Shown here: positions 53,031 through 62,365 of the stretch, one piece after another
Layout: the number at the start of each line of letters is the position of its first letter
Numbering within the stretch: the first letter of the stretch is position 1
NCBI GenBank assembly: GCA_963726295.1
Contig: CAVSBW010000009.1
Location: 12,896 to 76,895, forward strand
DNA from: DASSQJ01 sp963726295
GTDB lineage: Bacteria > Actinomycetota > Actinomycetes > Actinomycetales > Dermatophilaceae
Direction: 5' to 3'
DNA length: 64,000 nt
The notes under the pieces: model-generated
Database searches by the model: none
The model's input: only the letters and a program-made list of their open reading frames with translations
What the model was told of the DNA's origin: nothing
Position numbers and translations under genes: made by a program

Positions 53031-54280
53031 CCGCGGGCGCCACCGCCGCGCAGCGGACCGACCGGGACGACCCGGCTCCGGACGTCGACCTCGCCGACCC
53101 CACCCCGGCGACCTCCGCGCTGCGGGACCGGACGCTGGCCGACCTCCGCCCCACGCACCCGGTGTTCTGGCACGCACCCAAGAGCCGACCCGGCTTCTGG
53201 GCCGTGATCCGCCATGCCGAGACCCTCCAGGTGTACCGGGCCAGCTCGACCTTCTCGGCGGCGCACGGGATGACCATCGACAGCCTGCACCCGGACCGCG
53301 ACGCCGCCAGCGGCATGATGGTCGAGGTCACCGACCCCCCGGAGCACCGTCGCCTGCGGCGCAGCATCGGCGCCTTCTTCGCCGACGGCGTCGTCGGGGA
53401 GCACGCGCCGGTCATCGAGGAGTACGTGCGCGATCGGCTGGCCGCGGCCCGGGACGACGGGCCGGTCGATGTCGTGGAGGCGCTCGCGAGCCGCGTACCG
53501 ACCTTCGCGGCGGGGCTCCTGCTGGGACTGCCTACGGAAGACCTGGACTGGATCACCTCGAGGACTGCGGCCGTGTTCCTCTCAGGCCGCGACGGCACCG
53601 GGGCCGACCTTCGCCGGCAGGCCGAGCAGGCGAACAACGAGCTGCTCAGCTACTTCGCCCGGCTGCTACGCAGGACGGGCCACGACGGGCCGGAGGGGAT
53701 GGTGCAGCGCCTCGCGCGGGGCACCGAGACCCGCGACGGCCTCACGACGCCCGAGGTCATCCTCAACGCCCTGAACCTCGCCATCGGGGGCACGACGACG
53801 ACGCGGGCGGTCCTCACCAACCTCGTCCAGGCGCTCATCGAGTACCCCGACACGCTGATCCATCTGCGGGAGGACCCGGAGGCGGTGCCGGCGGCGGTGG
53901 AGGAGACGGTCCGCTGGGCCAACCCGGTCCGGCACCTCGCCCGGGTGGCGACCCGCGACGTCGAGCTGGGCGGATGCCGGGTCCGCGCCGGCGACCCCGT
54001 GCTCGTTTGGCCCCGGTCGGCGAACCGCGACGAGTCGGTCTTCGCCGACGCCGCGGTCTTCGACGTCAACCGTCACCCCAACCCACACATCGGCTTCGCC
54101 GCCGGCCCCCACAGCTGCCCCGGCACCGGCCTCGCCCGGACGCAGCTGCGGGCCACCCTGCGATGCCTCGTCGAGACGGTGGAGCGGGTCGAGGCGGCCG
54201 GTGAGCCCCGGCTCATCCAGTCGAACTTCCTCCACGGCCACGACCGCCTCCATGTCCGGCTCCACGCCCGAGCGCGGTGA
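53027..54280 (+). CDS. Cytochrome P450, variant I-helix
   Basis: A 417-residue P450 starting at GTG 53027 within the stop codon of the preceding P450. ExxR is EETVRW, and the haem loop FAAGPHSCPG has Cys364. The I-helix reads IGGTTTTR, with Thr where an acidic residue is usual. It may have different chemistry from its neighbour. Last gene of the operon beginning at 50624. Confidence 0.93.
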   Translation: MTAGATAAQRTDRDDPAPDVDLADPTPATSALRDRTLADLRPTHPVFWHAPKSRPGFWAVIRHAETLQVYRASSTFSAAHGMTIDSLHPDRDAASGMMVEVTDPPEHRRLRRSIGAFFADGVVGEHAPVIEEYVRDRLAAARDDGPVDVVEALASRVPTFAAGLLLGLPTEDLDWITSRTAAVFLSGRDGTGADLRRQAEQANNELLSYFARLLRRTGHDGPEGMVQRLARGTETRDGLTTPEVILNALNLAIGGTTTTRAVLTNLVQALIEYPDTLIHLREDPEAVPAAVEETVRWANPVRHLARVATRDVELGGCRVRAGDPVLVWPRSANRDESVFADAAVFDVNRHPNPHIGFAAGPHSCPGTGLARTQLRATLRCLVETVERVEAAGEPRLIQSNFLHGHDRLHVRLHARAR

Positions 54281-54340
54281 CGACCATGCCCTGCTTCATG
54301 GGACACCACAGGGGCGCCGTGCGCTCCTACGTTCGGTGAC
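54281..54340 (+). promoter_or_regulatory. Promoter of the FAAL operon
   Basis: A 60-bp gap. It holds a weaker operator-like site (54287-54304), then 23 nt, then the -10-like box TACGTT (54328-54333), then seven bases before ATG 54341, and no ribosome-binding site. The arrangement is the same, base for base in spacing, as before mbtH. Confidence 0.62.
54287..54304 (+). promoter_or_regulatory. Weaker candidate pathway operator
   Basis: TGCCCTGCTTCATGGGAC. The promoter-proximal arm TGGGAC is intact and the distal arm keeps CCC. Included because the 23/6/7-nt geometry to the start codon is exactly that of the site at 8038. Confidence 0.5.
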
Positions 54341-56284
54341 ATGGCAGCCCTGACACTCGCCGACGCCCTGCTCGCGCAGGCCGGCGCCCACCCGCACTCC
54401 GTCGCGTACGAGCAGCCGGACACCTCCGGCGCCCTGCGAACCCTGACCTACGCCCAGCTCAGCTCCCGGGCCACAGCGCTCGCCAACGAGCTGCGCGCGG
54501 GCGGGCCCGGACCCGTCCTGCTCGCCCAGCCCGCGGGCCTCGACTACGCGGTCGCGGTCTTCGCCGGCTTCCTCGCCGGCCGGCCGGTCATTCCGGCCTT
54601 CCCCCCGGGGACGTCGTCACCGGACCGCGGCCGGCTCGCCGGCATCGTCGCCGACGCGCACCCGGAGGTCGTGGTCTCCCCCGAGCCCATCCCCCGGCTC
54701 GGGGTCGGCACCGTGGCGGTCCCCGGGGCGGAAGCGGACACGACGCCACTCTCGGAGATCCGCGGGGCCCGGCCCGACGACGTCGCGGTCATCCAGTACA
54801 CCTCAGGGAGCACGGGCCGCCCGCGCGGCGTCCTCGTCCGGCACGGGAGCCTGGCCGCCAACACCACCGCCATCGCGCAGACCTTCGGCCTGTCCGACGA
54901 GTCGAAGGGACTCAACTGGCTGCCTCCCTTCCACGACATGGGGCTCGTCGGCGGGCTGCTGACGCCGGTCATGGCGGGCATCCCCGTTCGGGTGCTGGCT
55001 CCGCAGGACTTCCTCAAGTCACCGCTCTGGTGGCTGCACCAGATCAGCCGCAGCGGGGCGACGGTCTCCGGCGGACCCAACTTTGCTTTCGACCTGTGCG
55101 TGCGTCGGGTCCGCTCCCCCGAGCAGCTCGACGGTCTCGACCTCTCCGGCTGGCAGGTGGCCTTCAACGGCGGCGAGCGGGTCCGCGCGACGACGCTGGA
55201 CCGGTTCTCCCGGACCTTCGCACCCGCCGGGTTCCGAGCCGAGTCCTTCCTCCCCTGCTACGGACTCGCCGAGGCGACGCTCATGGTGAGCGCCGGCCAC
55301 TGGTCGGGACCCGCCGGGGACACCCACGTCGAGGTCGGCTGCGGTCGGCCGGTGGCGGGCCAGCAGGTCCGGGTGGTCGACCCGTCCGGTCCCACGTGCT
55401 GCCCAGACGGCTCCGAGGGCGAGATCTGGGTCAGTGGGACACAGGTGACGGACGGATACCTCACCGGCGACGCGGGCGACCTGTTCGGCGAGCTCGACGG
55501 CGTCCGCCACCTGCGCACCGGGGACCTGGGCCGGATGGACGCCGGCGAGCTGACGATCACCGGGCGGGTCAAGGACGTCCTCGTCCTCCGCGGGGTCAAC
55601 CACCACGCCGCCGACATCGAGGACGCCGCGCTGGCGGAGGCCGGGGAGTCCGGACGGTGCGCGGCCGCCTTCCTCGTCGAGACGGGCCCCGACCCGCTGG
55701 CCGTCCTCGTGTTGGAGGCCGGGGGTGGAGCGGATCAGGCGCTCAGTCGTCGGCTGCGGGCTGCCGTCCTCGGCGCCACCGGGCTCCGGCTCGACCGAGT
55801 CGTCATCACGGGTCCGCGCACCATCCCCCGCACCTCGAGCGGCAAGGTCCGCCGCTCGACCTGCCGCGAGGCGTTCGAGGCGGGGACCTACGCCGACGCC
55901 GTCTCGGTCGGCGACGAGGCCTCGTGCGGCTCCCTCGCACCTGGCGGGTCCAGCCCTTCCGAGGACCCGGACGCGACGCGGGCGAGCGACGGTGTGGCCC
56001 TCCTGCTCGGCGGCATCGCCGCCGAGGTGTGCGAACTCGAGCACTGCCCCCCGGACGCCGCCCTCGCGGACCTCGGCATGGACTCGGTGCGCGCCGCCGA
56101 GTGCGCCGCCGTCCTCGAGCAGGCGCTCGCGACCGACGTGCCCCTCGAGGCGGTGGTGGGAGCCGGGACCTGTCGTGAGGTCGCCACGGCGCTCGTGGCG
56201 CACTGGGCGGCGACCGGCACCCCGCCCGGCGAGGTGGACCGACGCACGCGGGCTCTCGACACCGGCGCGGTCGTCGGCCGATGA
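54341..56284 (+). CDS. Fatty acyl-AMP ligase fused to acyl carrier protein (FAAL-ACP)
   Basis: A 647-residue protein: FAAL (about 1-545) plus ACP (about 555-625). The FAAL part has YTSGSTGRPRGV, LPPFHDMGLVGG, YGLAEATLMVS and TSSGKVRR. The ACP attachment site is DLGMDSVRA with Ser582. FAALs activate a fatty acid and pass it to the carrier, starting lipopeptide synthesis. Its stop overlaps the start of the C-A-T-C-A* NRPS (ATGA), whose first C domain is the natural acceptor. The chain length of the acid cannot be read. Confidence 0.95.
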   Translation: MAALTLADALLAQAGAHPHSVAYEQPDTSGALRTLTYAQLSSRATALANELRAGGPGPVLLAQPAGLDYAVAVFAGFLAGRPVIPAFPPGTSSPDRGRLAGIVADAHPEVVVSPEPIPRLGVGTVAVPGAEADTTPLSEIRGARPDDVAVIQYTSGSTGRPRGVLVRHGSLAANTTAIAQTFGLSDESKGLNWLPPFHDMGLVGGLLTPVMAGIPVRVLAPQDFLKSPLWWLHQISRSGATVSGGPNFAFDLCVRRVRSPEQLDGLDLSGWQVAFNGGERVRATTLDRFSRTFAPAGFRAESFLPCYGLAEATLMVSAGHWSGPAGDTHVEVGCGRPVAGQQVRVVDPSGPTCCPDGSEGEIWVSGTQVTDGYLTGDAGDLFGELDGVRHLRTGDLGRMDAGELTITGRVKDVLVLRGVNHHAADIEDAALAEAGESGRCAAAFLVETGPDPLAVLVLEAGGGADQALSRRLRAAVLGATGLRLDRVVITGPRTIPRTSSGKVRRSTCREAFEAGTYADAVSVGDEASCGSLAPGGSSPSEDPDATRASDGVALLLGGIAAEVCELEHCPPDAALADLGMDSVRAAECAAVLEQALATDVPLEAVVGAGTCREVATALVAHWAATGTPPGEVDRRTRALDTGAVVGR

Positions 56285-59200
56285 GCATCGCCGCCGGCCG
56301 CGACCTGGTCCGACATTGGCGTAACGGGCCCGCGGCGGCCCACCCGACCGGGCCCGCAGCGGGCCGGGTCCCCGTCTCGTCGGTGCAGCGCGGCATCCTC
56401 GTCTTCGAGCGGCTGCGGCCCGGCACCCCGGTCTTCAACCTCTCGTGGGCGGCGCGGCATGAGGGCGCCCTCGACGAGGACCGGCTCGACGTCGCCCTCA
56501 CGACCTTGGCACGGCGCCACCCCGCGCTCCGCAGCACCTTCGCGGACGGTCCTGACGGGCCCGTCTGCACCCTGCGCGAGCCAAGCTCGGCCACGGTGCG
56601 GTGGAGCGACCTGCGGAACCTCGCCCCCGAGGAGCGCCTGGCGGCGGCCCGAGCCGGAGCCGAGCAGGCCGCCACCGAACCGTTTGACCTCGAGCAGGGG
56701 CCGCTGTTCGCCGTCCACGGCTTCCGGCTCGGTGACGAGGAGCGCCTCGTCGCGTTCGTCGCCCACCACCTCGTGTGCGACGGCGCGTCGATCGAGTTGC
56801 TCCTCGCCGAGTTCGACGCCGCCTACCGCGACGATCTCGCGGGCCACCGCCCGTTCGTCGGACCAGAGCCCGCGGACCCAGCTGCGCTCGCCTACTGGGA
56901 GGAGCAGCTCGCGGACCTCCCCGACCTCGACCTCCCACACGACCACCCCGGCCGCAGCGACCCCGACTTCCGTGCCGGCTCGGTGGTGGTCGACATCCCG
57001 CCGTCGGTCCTCGGCGCGGCCGAGGACCTCGCCCGGACTGAGAACGCCACGACCTTCATGGTCGCGCTCGCCGCCTTCCAGCTCCTGCTCGCGGAGCAGT
57101 CCGGACAGGACGACTTCGCCGTCGGATCACCCCACGTCGGGCGTGCGCGGCCCGGCGATCGGCACGCCGTCGGGCTGCTCTCGGACCTGCTGGTGCTACG
57201 GGCGGACCTCCGTGGGCGGCCGACCTTCCGCGACCTTGTGCGCCGAGCGCGGCGTACCAGCCTCGATGCCTTCACCCACCGTCGCGCACCGTTCGACGAG
57301 GTCGTCGCGGCCGTCGCACCGGGCCGGAACGTCGCCGGCGCCCTGGTGCACGCCACCCTCGCCTACCACGGCGACCGACACCCGGTGAGCCTGGCGGGGT
57401 CGAGCCTCACCCCGGTGCCGCTGTCGCGCCCGGCGGTCCGCCACGACGTCGAGCTCCACCTCTGGCGGGAGGCCGGCCGCCTCCGTGGCCGGTGGGACCA
57501 CGCCCTCGGCAGCGTCGAGCCCGAGACGGCGCGCCGGATGGCCGGGCGGCTGCCGGTGCTGCTCGACCGGGTCCTGGCTGAGCCCGACCGCCCCGTCCGC
57601 GAGCTCGACCTCCTCCCCGCTCCGGAGCGCCGGACGCTGGAGGACTGGAGCACCGGACCCACCCCCGACCACCCCGACCTCGACCTCGTCGAGGTGTTCG
57701 CGGAGCAGCTCCGGCGCACACCAGATGCCATCGCCGTGTCGGACGGCCGGCAGGAGCTCACGTACCGCCGGCTCGATGACCGGGCCCGACAGGTCGCCCA
57801 CCGCCTTCATGCCGGGGGGACCCGGCCGGGTGACGTCGTCGGCATTCGGCTCGCCCGCAGCGCCGAGCTCGTCGTGGCGATGCTGGGCGTCCTCAGGACG
57901 GGGGCTGCGTACCTGCCCCTGGACCCCACCTACCCCGCCGAGCGCATCGAGCACATGCTCCGCGACAGCGGGGCCCGGAGCGTCCTCTCCGACGCCGAGC
58001 TCGCCGCGTCCGCCGAGGACCCGACATCGGCGCCGGACGTCCCGGCCGACCCGGCGCGAACCGCGTGGATGCTCTACACCTCGGGGTCCACCGGCCGCCC
58101 CAAGGGAGTGCTCGTCACCCACCGCAACGCGGTGGCGATGGCGCGTTGGGGTGCTGAGGAGTTCACCCCGGCGCAGCTCTCGCGGGTGCTCTTCTCGACC
58201 TCGGCGTGCTTCGACGTGTCCGCGTTCGAGATCTGGGTCCCTCTCTGCTCCGGAGGTGCCGTCGTCGTCGTCGAGAACGCCCTCGCGCTGCTCGCCGACT
58301 CACCGGACGTGTCGATGATCTGTTCGATCCCCTCCGCCGTCCGGGCTCTGGTCGCCGCGGGGGCCCTGCCGCGCAGCGTCCGGGCACTGGGGCTCGGAGG
58401 GGAGGCGGTGACCGGCGACATAGCCGACGAGCTCTACGCGACCGGCCACGTCGAGGTCGTCGCCGACCTGTACGGGCCGACCGAGGACACGACCTACTCG
58501 ACCCGGGCCCGGCTGCGGCCCGGCGAGCGGCCCGCGCCGATCGGCGGGATGCTGCCCCACGGGCGCGGGTACGTGCTCGACGAGGGGCTCCGTCGGGCGC
58601 CGGCAGGCGCCGTCGGCGAGTTGTACCTCGCCGGCCGTGGCCTGACGACGGGGTACCTCGGCCAGCCCGGGCTCACTGCCGGCCGGTTTGTCGCCGACCC
58701 GTTCACCGCCGAACCAGGACAGCGGATGTACCGCACCGGCGACCTCGTGCGCCATCGGGCCGACGGGGCGCTGCTCTACCTCGGACGCCGCGACTTCCAG
58801 GTGAAGGTCCGGGGCGCCCGCATCGAGCTCGGGGAGGTCGAGAGCGCGCTGACGCGGCACCCCGACGTCGGCGAGGCCGTGGTCTCCCTGGCCGGCGGCC
58901 GGCTCGTCGCGCACGTGACGACGCCGCCGGGGCACGACCCCGACCCCGAGGACCTCCGCGCGGCCGCCCGGCACGCGCTGCCGCCGGTGATGGTCCCCGC
59001 CGCGGTCGTGGTCCTCGACGAGATGCCGCTCACGCCCAACGGCAAGGTCGACCGGGCCCGCCTGCCCGTCCCCGACCAGGCCTCCGGGGCCGACCGCGTC
59101 GGTCTTCGCGGCCGCGACGAGGAACTCGTCGCCACCGTGTGGCGGGAGGTGCTCGACTGCGCGGAGATCGGCCGGGACGACGACTTCTTCGACCTCGGCG

Positions 59201-61560
59201 GGGACTCGCTGCTCGCCGGCCGGGTCCTCACCGCCCTCCGCCGCGCCACCGGTGGCGACCTCCCCCTGTCACTCGTCTTCGAGCACACCCGGCTGCGGGA
59301 CCTGGCCGCTGCAGTGTCGCGGACCGACGCGCCTGCGTCGTCCGCGGTCGTCGTGCCCCGCTCCCCCGATGCCCCGCCGGTGCTGTCGTTCGAGCAGCAG
59401 CGGGTGTGGCTGGAAAGCATGCTGAAGCCGGCGAGCGCGTACAACGTCCACGGCCGCTGGTCCCTGCGCGGACCACTGGACGTCGATGTGCTCCGGCGCA
59501 GCATCGAGACGATGGTCGCCCGGCACGAGAGCCTTCGCACCAGGTTCGTCCTCACCGACGGGCTGCCGGCGCAGGAGGTCGGTGGCACGGGCATCGGCCC
59601 CGTCCTCCGCGTGACGGACACCCGTGGCGCTCAGAACCCCGCGGGGGAGGCCGCGCGGCTGGCCGATGCCCAGGCGGCCACCACCTTCGACCTCTCCACC
59701 GGCCCCCTGTCCGACTGCCTGCTCGCCCGGGTGCACGAGCAGGAGCACCTCCTGAGCGTCACGATCCACCACATCGTCTCCGACGGCTGGTCCATCGGGG
59801 TGTTCGTGCGTGAGCTGTCCGCGCTCTACGCGGCAGGCGGCGACGTCGACCGGGCCGGCCTGCCAGAGCCGGGCGTCCAGTACCGCGACTACGCCGCCTG
59901 GCAGCGCGAGCGCCTCGACGAGGGGCACCTCGCCAGCCGCGTCGAGGAGTGGCGTCGACTGCTCGCCGGCGCTCCGTCCGCGGTGAACCTCCCGACGACG
60001 TGGCGGCGCGCCCCCGGCCAGGGCTCGCGGGGCGGCCGGGTCGGCGTGAGCGTCGACGGCGCCACCGCGCGCGCCGTGCAGCAGGTGGCCCACGCCCACG
60101 ACGCGACCCCGTTCATGGCCGTCATGGCCGCCCTCGTCGCGGTCCTCGCGCGGTGGTCCGGACAGGACGACGTCGTCGTCGGTGTGCCGGTCGACACCCG
60201 AGGAGAGGCCGGCGTCGACCGGGTCATCGGCTTCTTCGTCAACACCGTCCCGGTTCGGGTTCCGGTCCCCTGTGATAGCTCGTTCGCCGACCTGCTGCGT
60301 GGCACCCGCCAGGCCTGCCGCGCGAGCTACGTCGACCGCGGTGACACGCCTCTCGACGTCCTCGTCCGCGAGCTGCACATCCTTCGCGACCCCTCCCGGA
60401 CCCCGTTGTTCCAGGTGCAGCTGAGCATGGTCGACCCAGCGGACGGCGACTGGCACCTGACCGGCGTCGACGTGGTCCGCGGGGACGCCCCACCGCAGCC
60501 GAGCAAGTCCGACATCTCGCTCGACGTCGTGCGGGAGGGCGACGGCTACCGTCTCGACCTCTCCTACCACGCGGACCGGTACGGCGAGGAGCTCGCGCAG
60601 TCGTTCGTCGACCAGGTGTCAGCGCTCCTCGCGAAGGTCGTCGCCGACCCGACCACGGCGCTGCTGGGACACGAGCTTGGGCCCGGACCCGACGAGATGC
60701 CGCCGCTCCCCCGCCTCGGCCTCACTGCGCAGGACGTGCTTGCCGTCCCCGGCGGGGTGTCCGACGCCCGGCAGTGCCTGCTCGCGGCCACGCTCGCCGG
60801 CCCGGCGCGCGTCGTCGTGCCCGACCCCGAGACCGCCACCCACCCCGACGACCTCGTCTGGTGGCTACGCGCGCGGGGGACGACCGCCGCGTACCTCACC
60901 GCGCCTCTCTTGCGGGCCATGGCCCCGGTGGCGCGGGGCGGGCTGCAACTGCGCCTCGCCCTCGTCGTCAACGACGGGGACCTGACGACGCACGATCTCG
61001 CCCGTTTGCGCTGGCTCGCCCCGGGGTGCCGGGTCGTCGCCGTGTGGCCGGACGGCGACGAGTACACCCCCGACGCGCTCTACGAGGTGCCTCCGGGGGG
61101 AATGGACGCGGAAGCCCCAGTCCGCGTCCCGCTCGGCGTGTCGACCCGGGCGGCGCCGCTGCGCGGCCGCGGCGGCGCCCTTGCGGCCGTCGGGGAGGTC
61201 GCCCACTGGCCCGGGCGTGCCGGCGTCGACGTCCGCCGTCGGACGGACGGGCTCCTCGAGCTCGTCGCCCCGACGGTCGACCCGCTCGAGATCGTCGCGA
61301 CCGCCCTGGAGCTCCCCGGGGTCGAGGACGCGGTGGTCGTGGAGGTGGACGGACGACTCGCCTGCCATGTGGCCGGCCGGGAGGTGGCGGTCGACGTCGA
61401 CCGGCTGCGCCAGCACCTCGTCACTCGCCTCTCCGAGGACCACCTGCCCGACCGCATCGACCGCCACGAGCGGTTGCCGCTGCGCCCCGACGGGCGCCAC
61501 GACCTGGCCGTCCTCCGCGACGCCTCAGCACGGGTCGGGTCGGTAGGAGACCGACCGTGA
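56281..61560 (+). CDS. NRPS C-A-T-C-A*, lipoinitiation line
   Basis: A 1,759-residue NRPS. C1 (about 20-440, HHLVCDGAS from 162); A1 (about 465-955, TSGSTGRPKGV at 600, YGPTEDTTYS, NGKVDR); T (Ser976 in DLGGDSLL); C2 (about 1035-1460, HHIVSDGWS from 1163); then a shortened A-like region (about 1480-1755) without TSGSTG, YGPTE or TGD motifs. The protein ends there with no T or TE. A1 pocket residues read DVFCGGLTYK, nearest to Ala-type codes ending LTYK but not a match I know. The C2-A* part closely parallels C-A* of the NRPS at 42927, so the next carrier must come from another protein. ATG overlaps the FAAL stop; GTGA overlap with the PPTase. Confidence 0.94.
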   Translation: MSIAAGRDLVRHWRNGPAAAHPTGPAAGRVPVSSVQRGILVFERLRPGTPVFNLSWAARHEGALDEDRLDVALTTLARRHPALRSTFADGPDGPVCTLREPSSATVRWSDLRNLAPEERLAAARAGAEQAATEPFDLEQGPLFAVHGFRLGDEERLVAFVAHHLVCDGASIELLLAEFDAAYRDDLAGHRPFVGPEPADPAALAYWEEQLADLPDLDLPHDHPGRSDPDFRAGSVVVDIPPSVLGAAEDLARTENATTFMVALAAFQLLLAEQSGQDDFAVGSPHVGRARPGDRHAVGLLSDLLVLRADLRGRPTFRDLVRRARRTSLDAFTHRRAPFDEVVAAVAPGRNVAGALVHATLAYHGDRHPVSLAGSSLTPVPLSRPAVRHDVELHLWREAGRLRGRWDHALGSVEPETARRMAGRLPVLLDRVLAEPDRPVRELDLLPAPERRTLEDWSTGPTPDHPDLDLVEVFAEQLRRTPDAIAVSDGRQELTYRRLDDRARQVAHRLHAGGTRPGDVVGIRLARSAELVVAMLGVLRTGAAYLPLDPTYPAERIEHMLRDSGARSVLSDAELAASAEDPTSAPDVPADPARTAWMLYTSGSTGRPKGVLVTHRNAVAMARWGAEEFTPAQLSRVLFSTSACFDVSAFEIWVPLCSGGAVVVVENALALLADSPDVSMICSIPSAVRALVAAGALPRSVRALGLGGEAVTGDIADELYATGHVEVVADLYGPTEDTTYSTRARLRPGERPAPIGGMLPHGRGYVLDEGLRRAPAGAVGELYLAGRGLTTGYLGQPGLTAGRFVADPFTAEPGQRMYRTGDLVRHRADGALLYLGRRDFQVKVRGARIELGEVESALTRHPDVGEAVVSLAGGRLVAHVTTPPGHDPDPEDLRAAARHALPPVMVPAAVVVLDEMPLTPNGKVDRARLPVPDQASGADRVGLRGRDEELVATVWREVLDCAEIGRDDDFFDLGGDSLLAGRVLTALRRATGGDLPLSLVFEHTRLRDLAAAVSRTDAPASSAVVVPRSPDAPPVLSFEQQRVWLESMLKPASAYNVHGRWSLRGPLDVDVLRRSIETMVARHESLRTRFVLTDGLPAQEVGGTGIGPVLRVTDTRGAQNPAGEAARLADAQAATTFDLSTGPLSDCLLARVHEQEHLLSVTIHHIVSDGWSIGVFVRELSALYAAGGDVDRAGLPEPGVQYRDYAAWQRERLDEGHLASRVEEWRRLLAGAPSAVNLPTTWRRAPGQGSRGGRVGVSVDGATARAVQQVAHAHDATPFMAVMAALVAVLARWSGQDDVVVGVPVDTRGEAGVDRVIGFFVNTVPVRVPVPCDSSFADLLRGTRQACRASYVDRGDTPLDVLVRELHILRDPSRTPLFQVQLSMVDPADGDWHLTGVDVVRGDAPPQPSKSDISLDVVREGDGYRLDLSYHADRYGEELAQSFVDQVSALLAKVVADPTTALLGHELGPGPDEMPPLPRLGLTAQDVLAVPGGVSDARQCLLAATLAGPARVVVPDPETATHPDDLVWWLRARGTTAAYLTAPLLRAMAPVARGGLQLRLALVVNDGDLTTHDLARLRWLAPGCRVVAVWPDGDEYTPDALYEVPPGGMDAEAPVRVPLGVSTRAAPLRGRGGALAAVGEVAHWPGRAGVDVRRRTDGLLELVAPTVDPLEIVATALELPGVEDAVVVEVDGRLACHVAGREVAVDVDRLRQHLVTRLSEDHLPDRIDRHERLPLRPDGRHDLAVLRDASARVGSVGDRP

Positions 61561-62324
61561 CCCGCGTCGACCTGGGGGCGACGGTGGCGGGGGCGGCGCT
61601 GCCCCGCCACGTGACGTGCGCCGAGCGGTTCGACGACCTCGCGGGAGTCAGGCTGTTCCCGGAGGAGGAGGCCGCAATGGCCCACGCCGTCGAGAGCCGT
61701 CGCCGGGAGTTCGCCACGGGGCGGGCCTGCGCCCGAGCCGCGATGTCCCAGCTCGGCCTCGACCCCGTCGCCGTACCACGGGGTGAACGCGGGTCAGCGA
61801 CCTGGCCGGTGGGTGTCACCGGCAGCATCACCCACTGCGCCGGGTACCGCGCCGCAGCAGTCGCGTGGGCGCGTCGGGTGGCCGCGCTCGGGATCGACGC
61901 GGAACCGAACGAGCCGCTCCCGGAAGACGTCACACCCTTGGTCACCACCGCGGCCGAACGAGACCGGCTCAGGCTCCTGCCGCGGGGCGAGGTCCGGTGG
62001 GACCGGCTGCTCTTCAGCGCGAAGGAGTCGGTGTACAAGGCCTGGTTCCCGCTGACCCGGCGGTACCTCGACTTCGCCGAGGCCGACGTCGAGCTGCACG
62101 TGGCCGGGGACGCTGTTCACCACGGCGCGTTCACCGCGCACCTGGCCGCTCCGGGTCCACGAGTCGGACCGGCCGTCGTCCAGGACCTGACCGGTACCTG
62201 GGTCCTCGCCCACGGCCTCCTCGCGACGGCGGTCGTCCTGCGGCGCCATCCCTCGCGACAGGCACCGTCCGATGCCGCAGCCGGCCTGCGCACGCTGTGC
62301 CGCCGACCACCGAACTGCTCGTGA
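61557..62324 (+). CDS. 4'-phosphopantetheinyl transferase, Sfp/EntD type
   Basis: A 255-residue PPTase that converts apo carrier domains to the holo form using coenzyme A. Motifs: VTGSITHCAGY, ALGIDAEPNEP (Mg-binding Asp and Glu) and FSAKESVYKAWFP. It starts at GTG 61557 inside the NRPS stop codon. It is the only PPTase gene in the window and should serve the many T domains and the three free or fused small carriers. Confidence 0.96.
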   Translation: MTRVDLGATVAGAALPRHVTCAERFDDLAGVRLFPEEEAAMAHAVESRRREFATGRACARAAMSQLGLDPVAVPRGERGSATWPVGVTGSITHCAGYRAAAVAWARRVAALGIDAEPNEPLPEDVTPLVTTAAERDRLRLLPRGEVRWDRLLFSAKESVYKAWFPLTRRYLDFAEADVELHVAGDAVHHGAFTAHLAAPGPRVGPAVVQDLTGTWVLAHGLLATAVVLRRHPSRQAPSDAAAGLRTLCRRPPNCS

Positions 62325-62352
62325 CAACCGGCCGGGAGGGCCCCGTGCATGC

Positions 62353-62365
62353 TAGCTTCTCGACG
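62353..62365 (+). promoter_or_regulatory. -10-like box seven bases before an ATG
   Basis: TAGCTT at 62353-62358, then seven bases, then ATG 62366. The spacing matches the leaderless promoters before mbtH and the FAAL gene, but no GTCC-N10-GGAC palindrome is present, so this promoter would be independent of that regulator. Confidence 0.45.
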
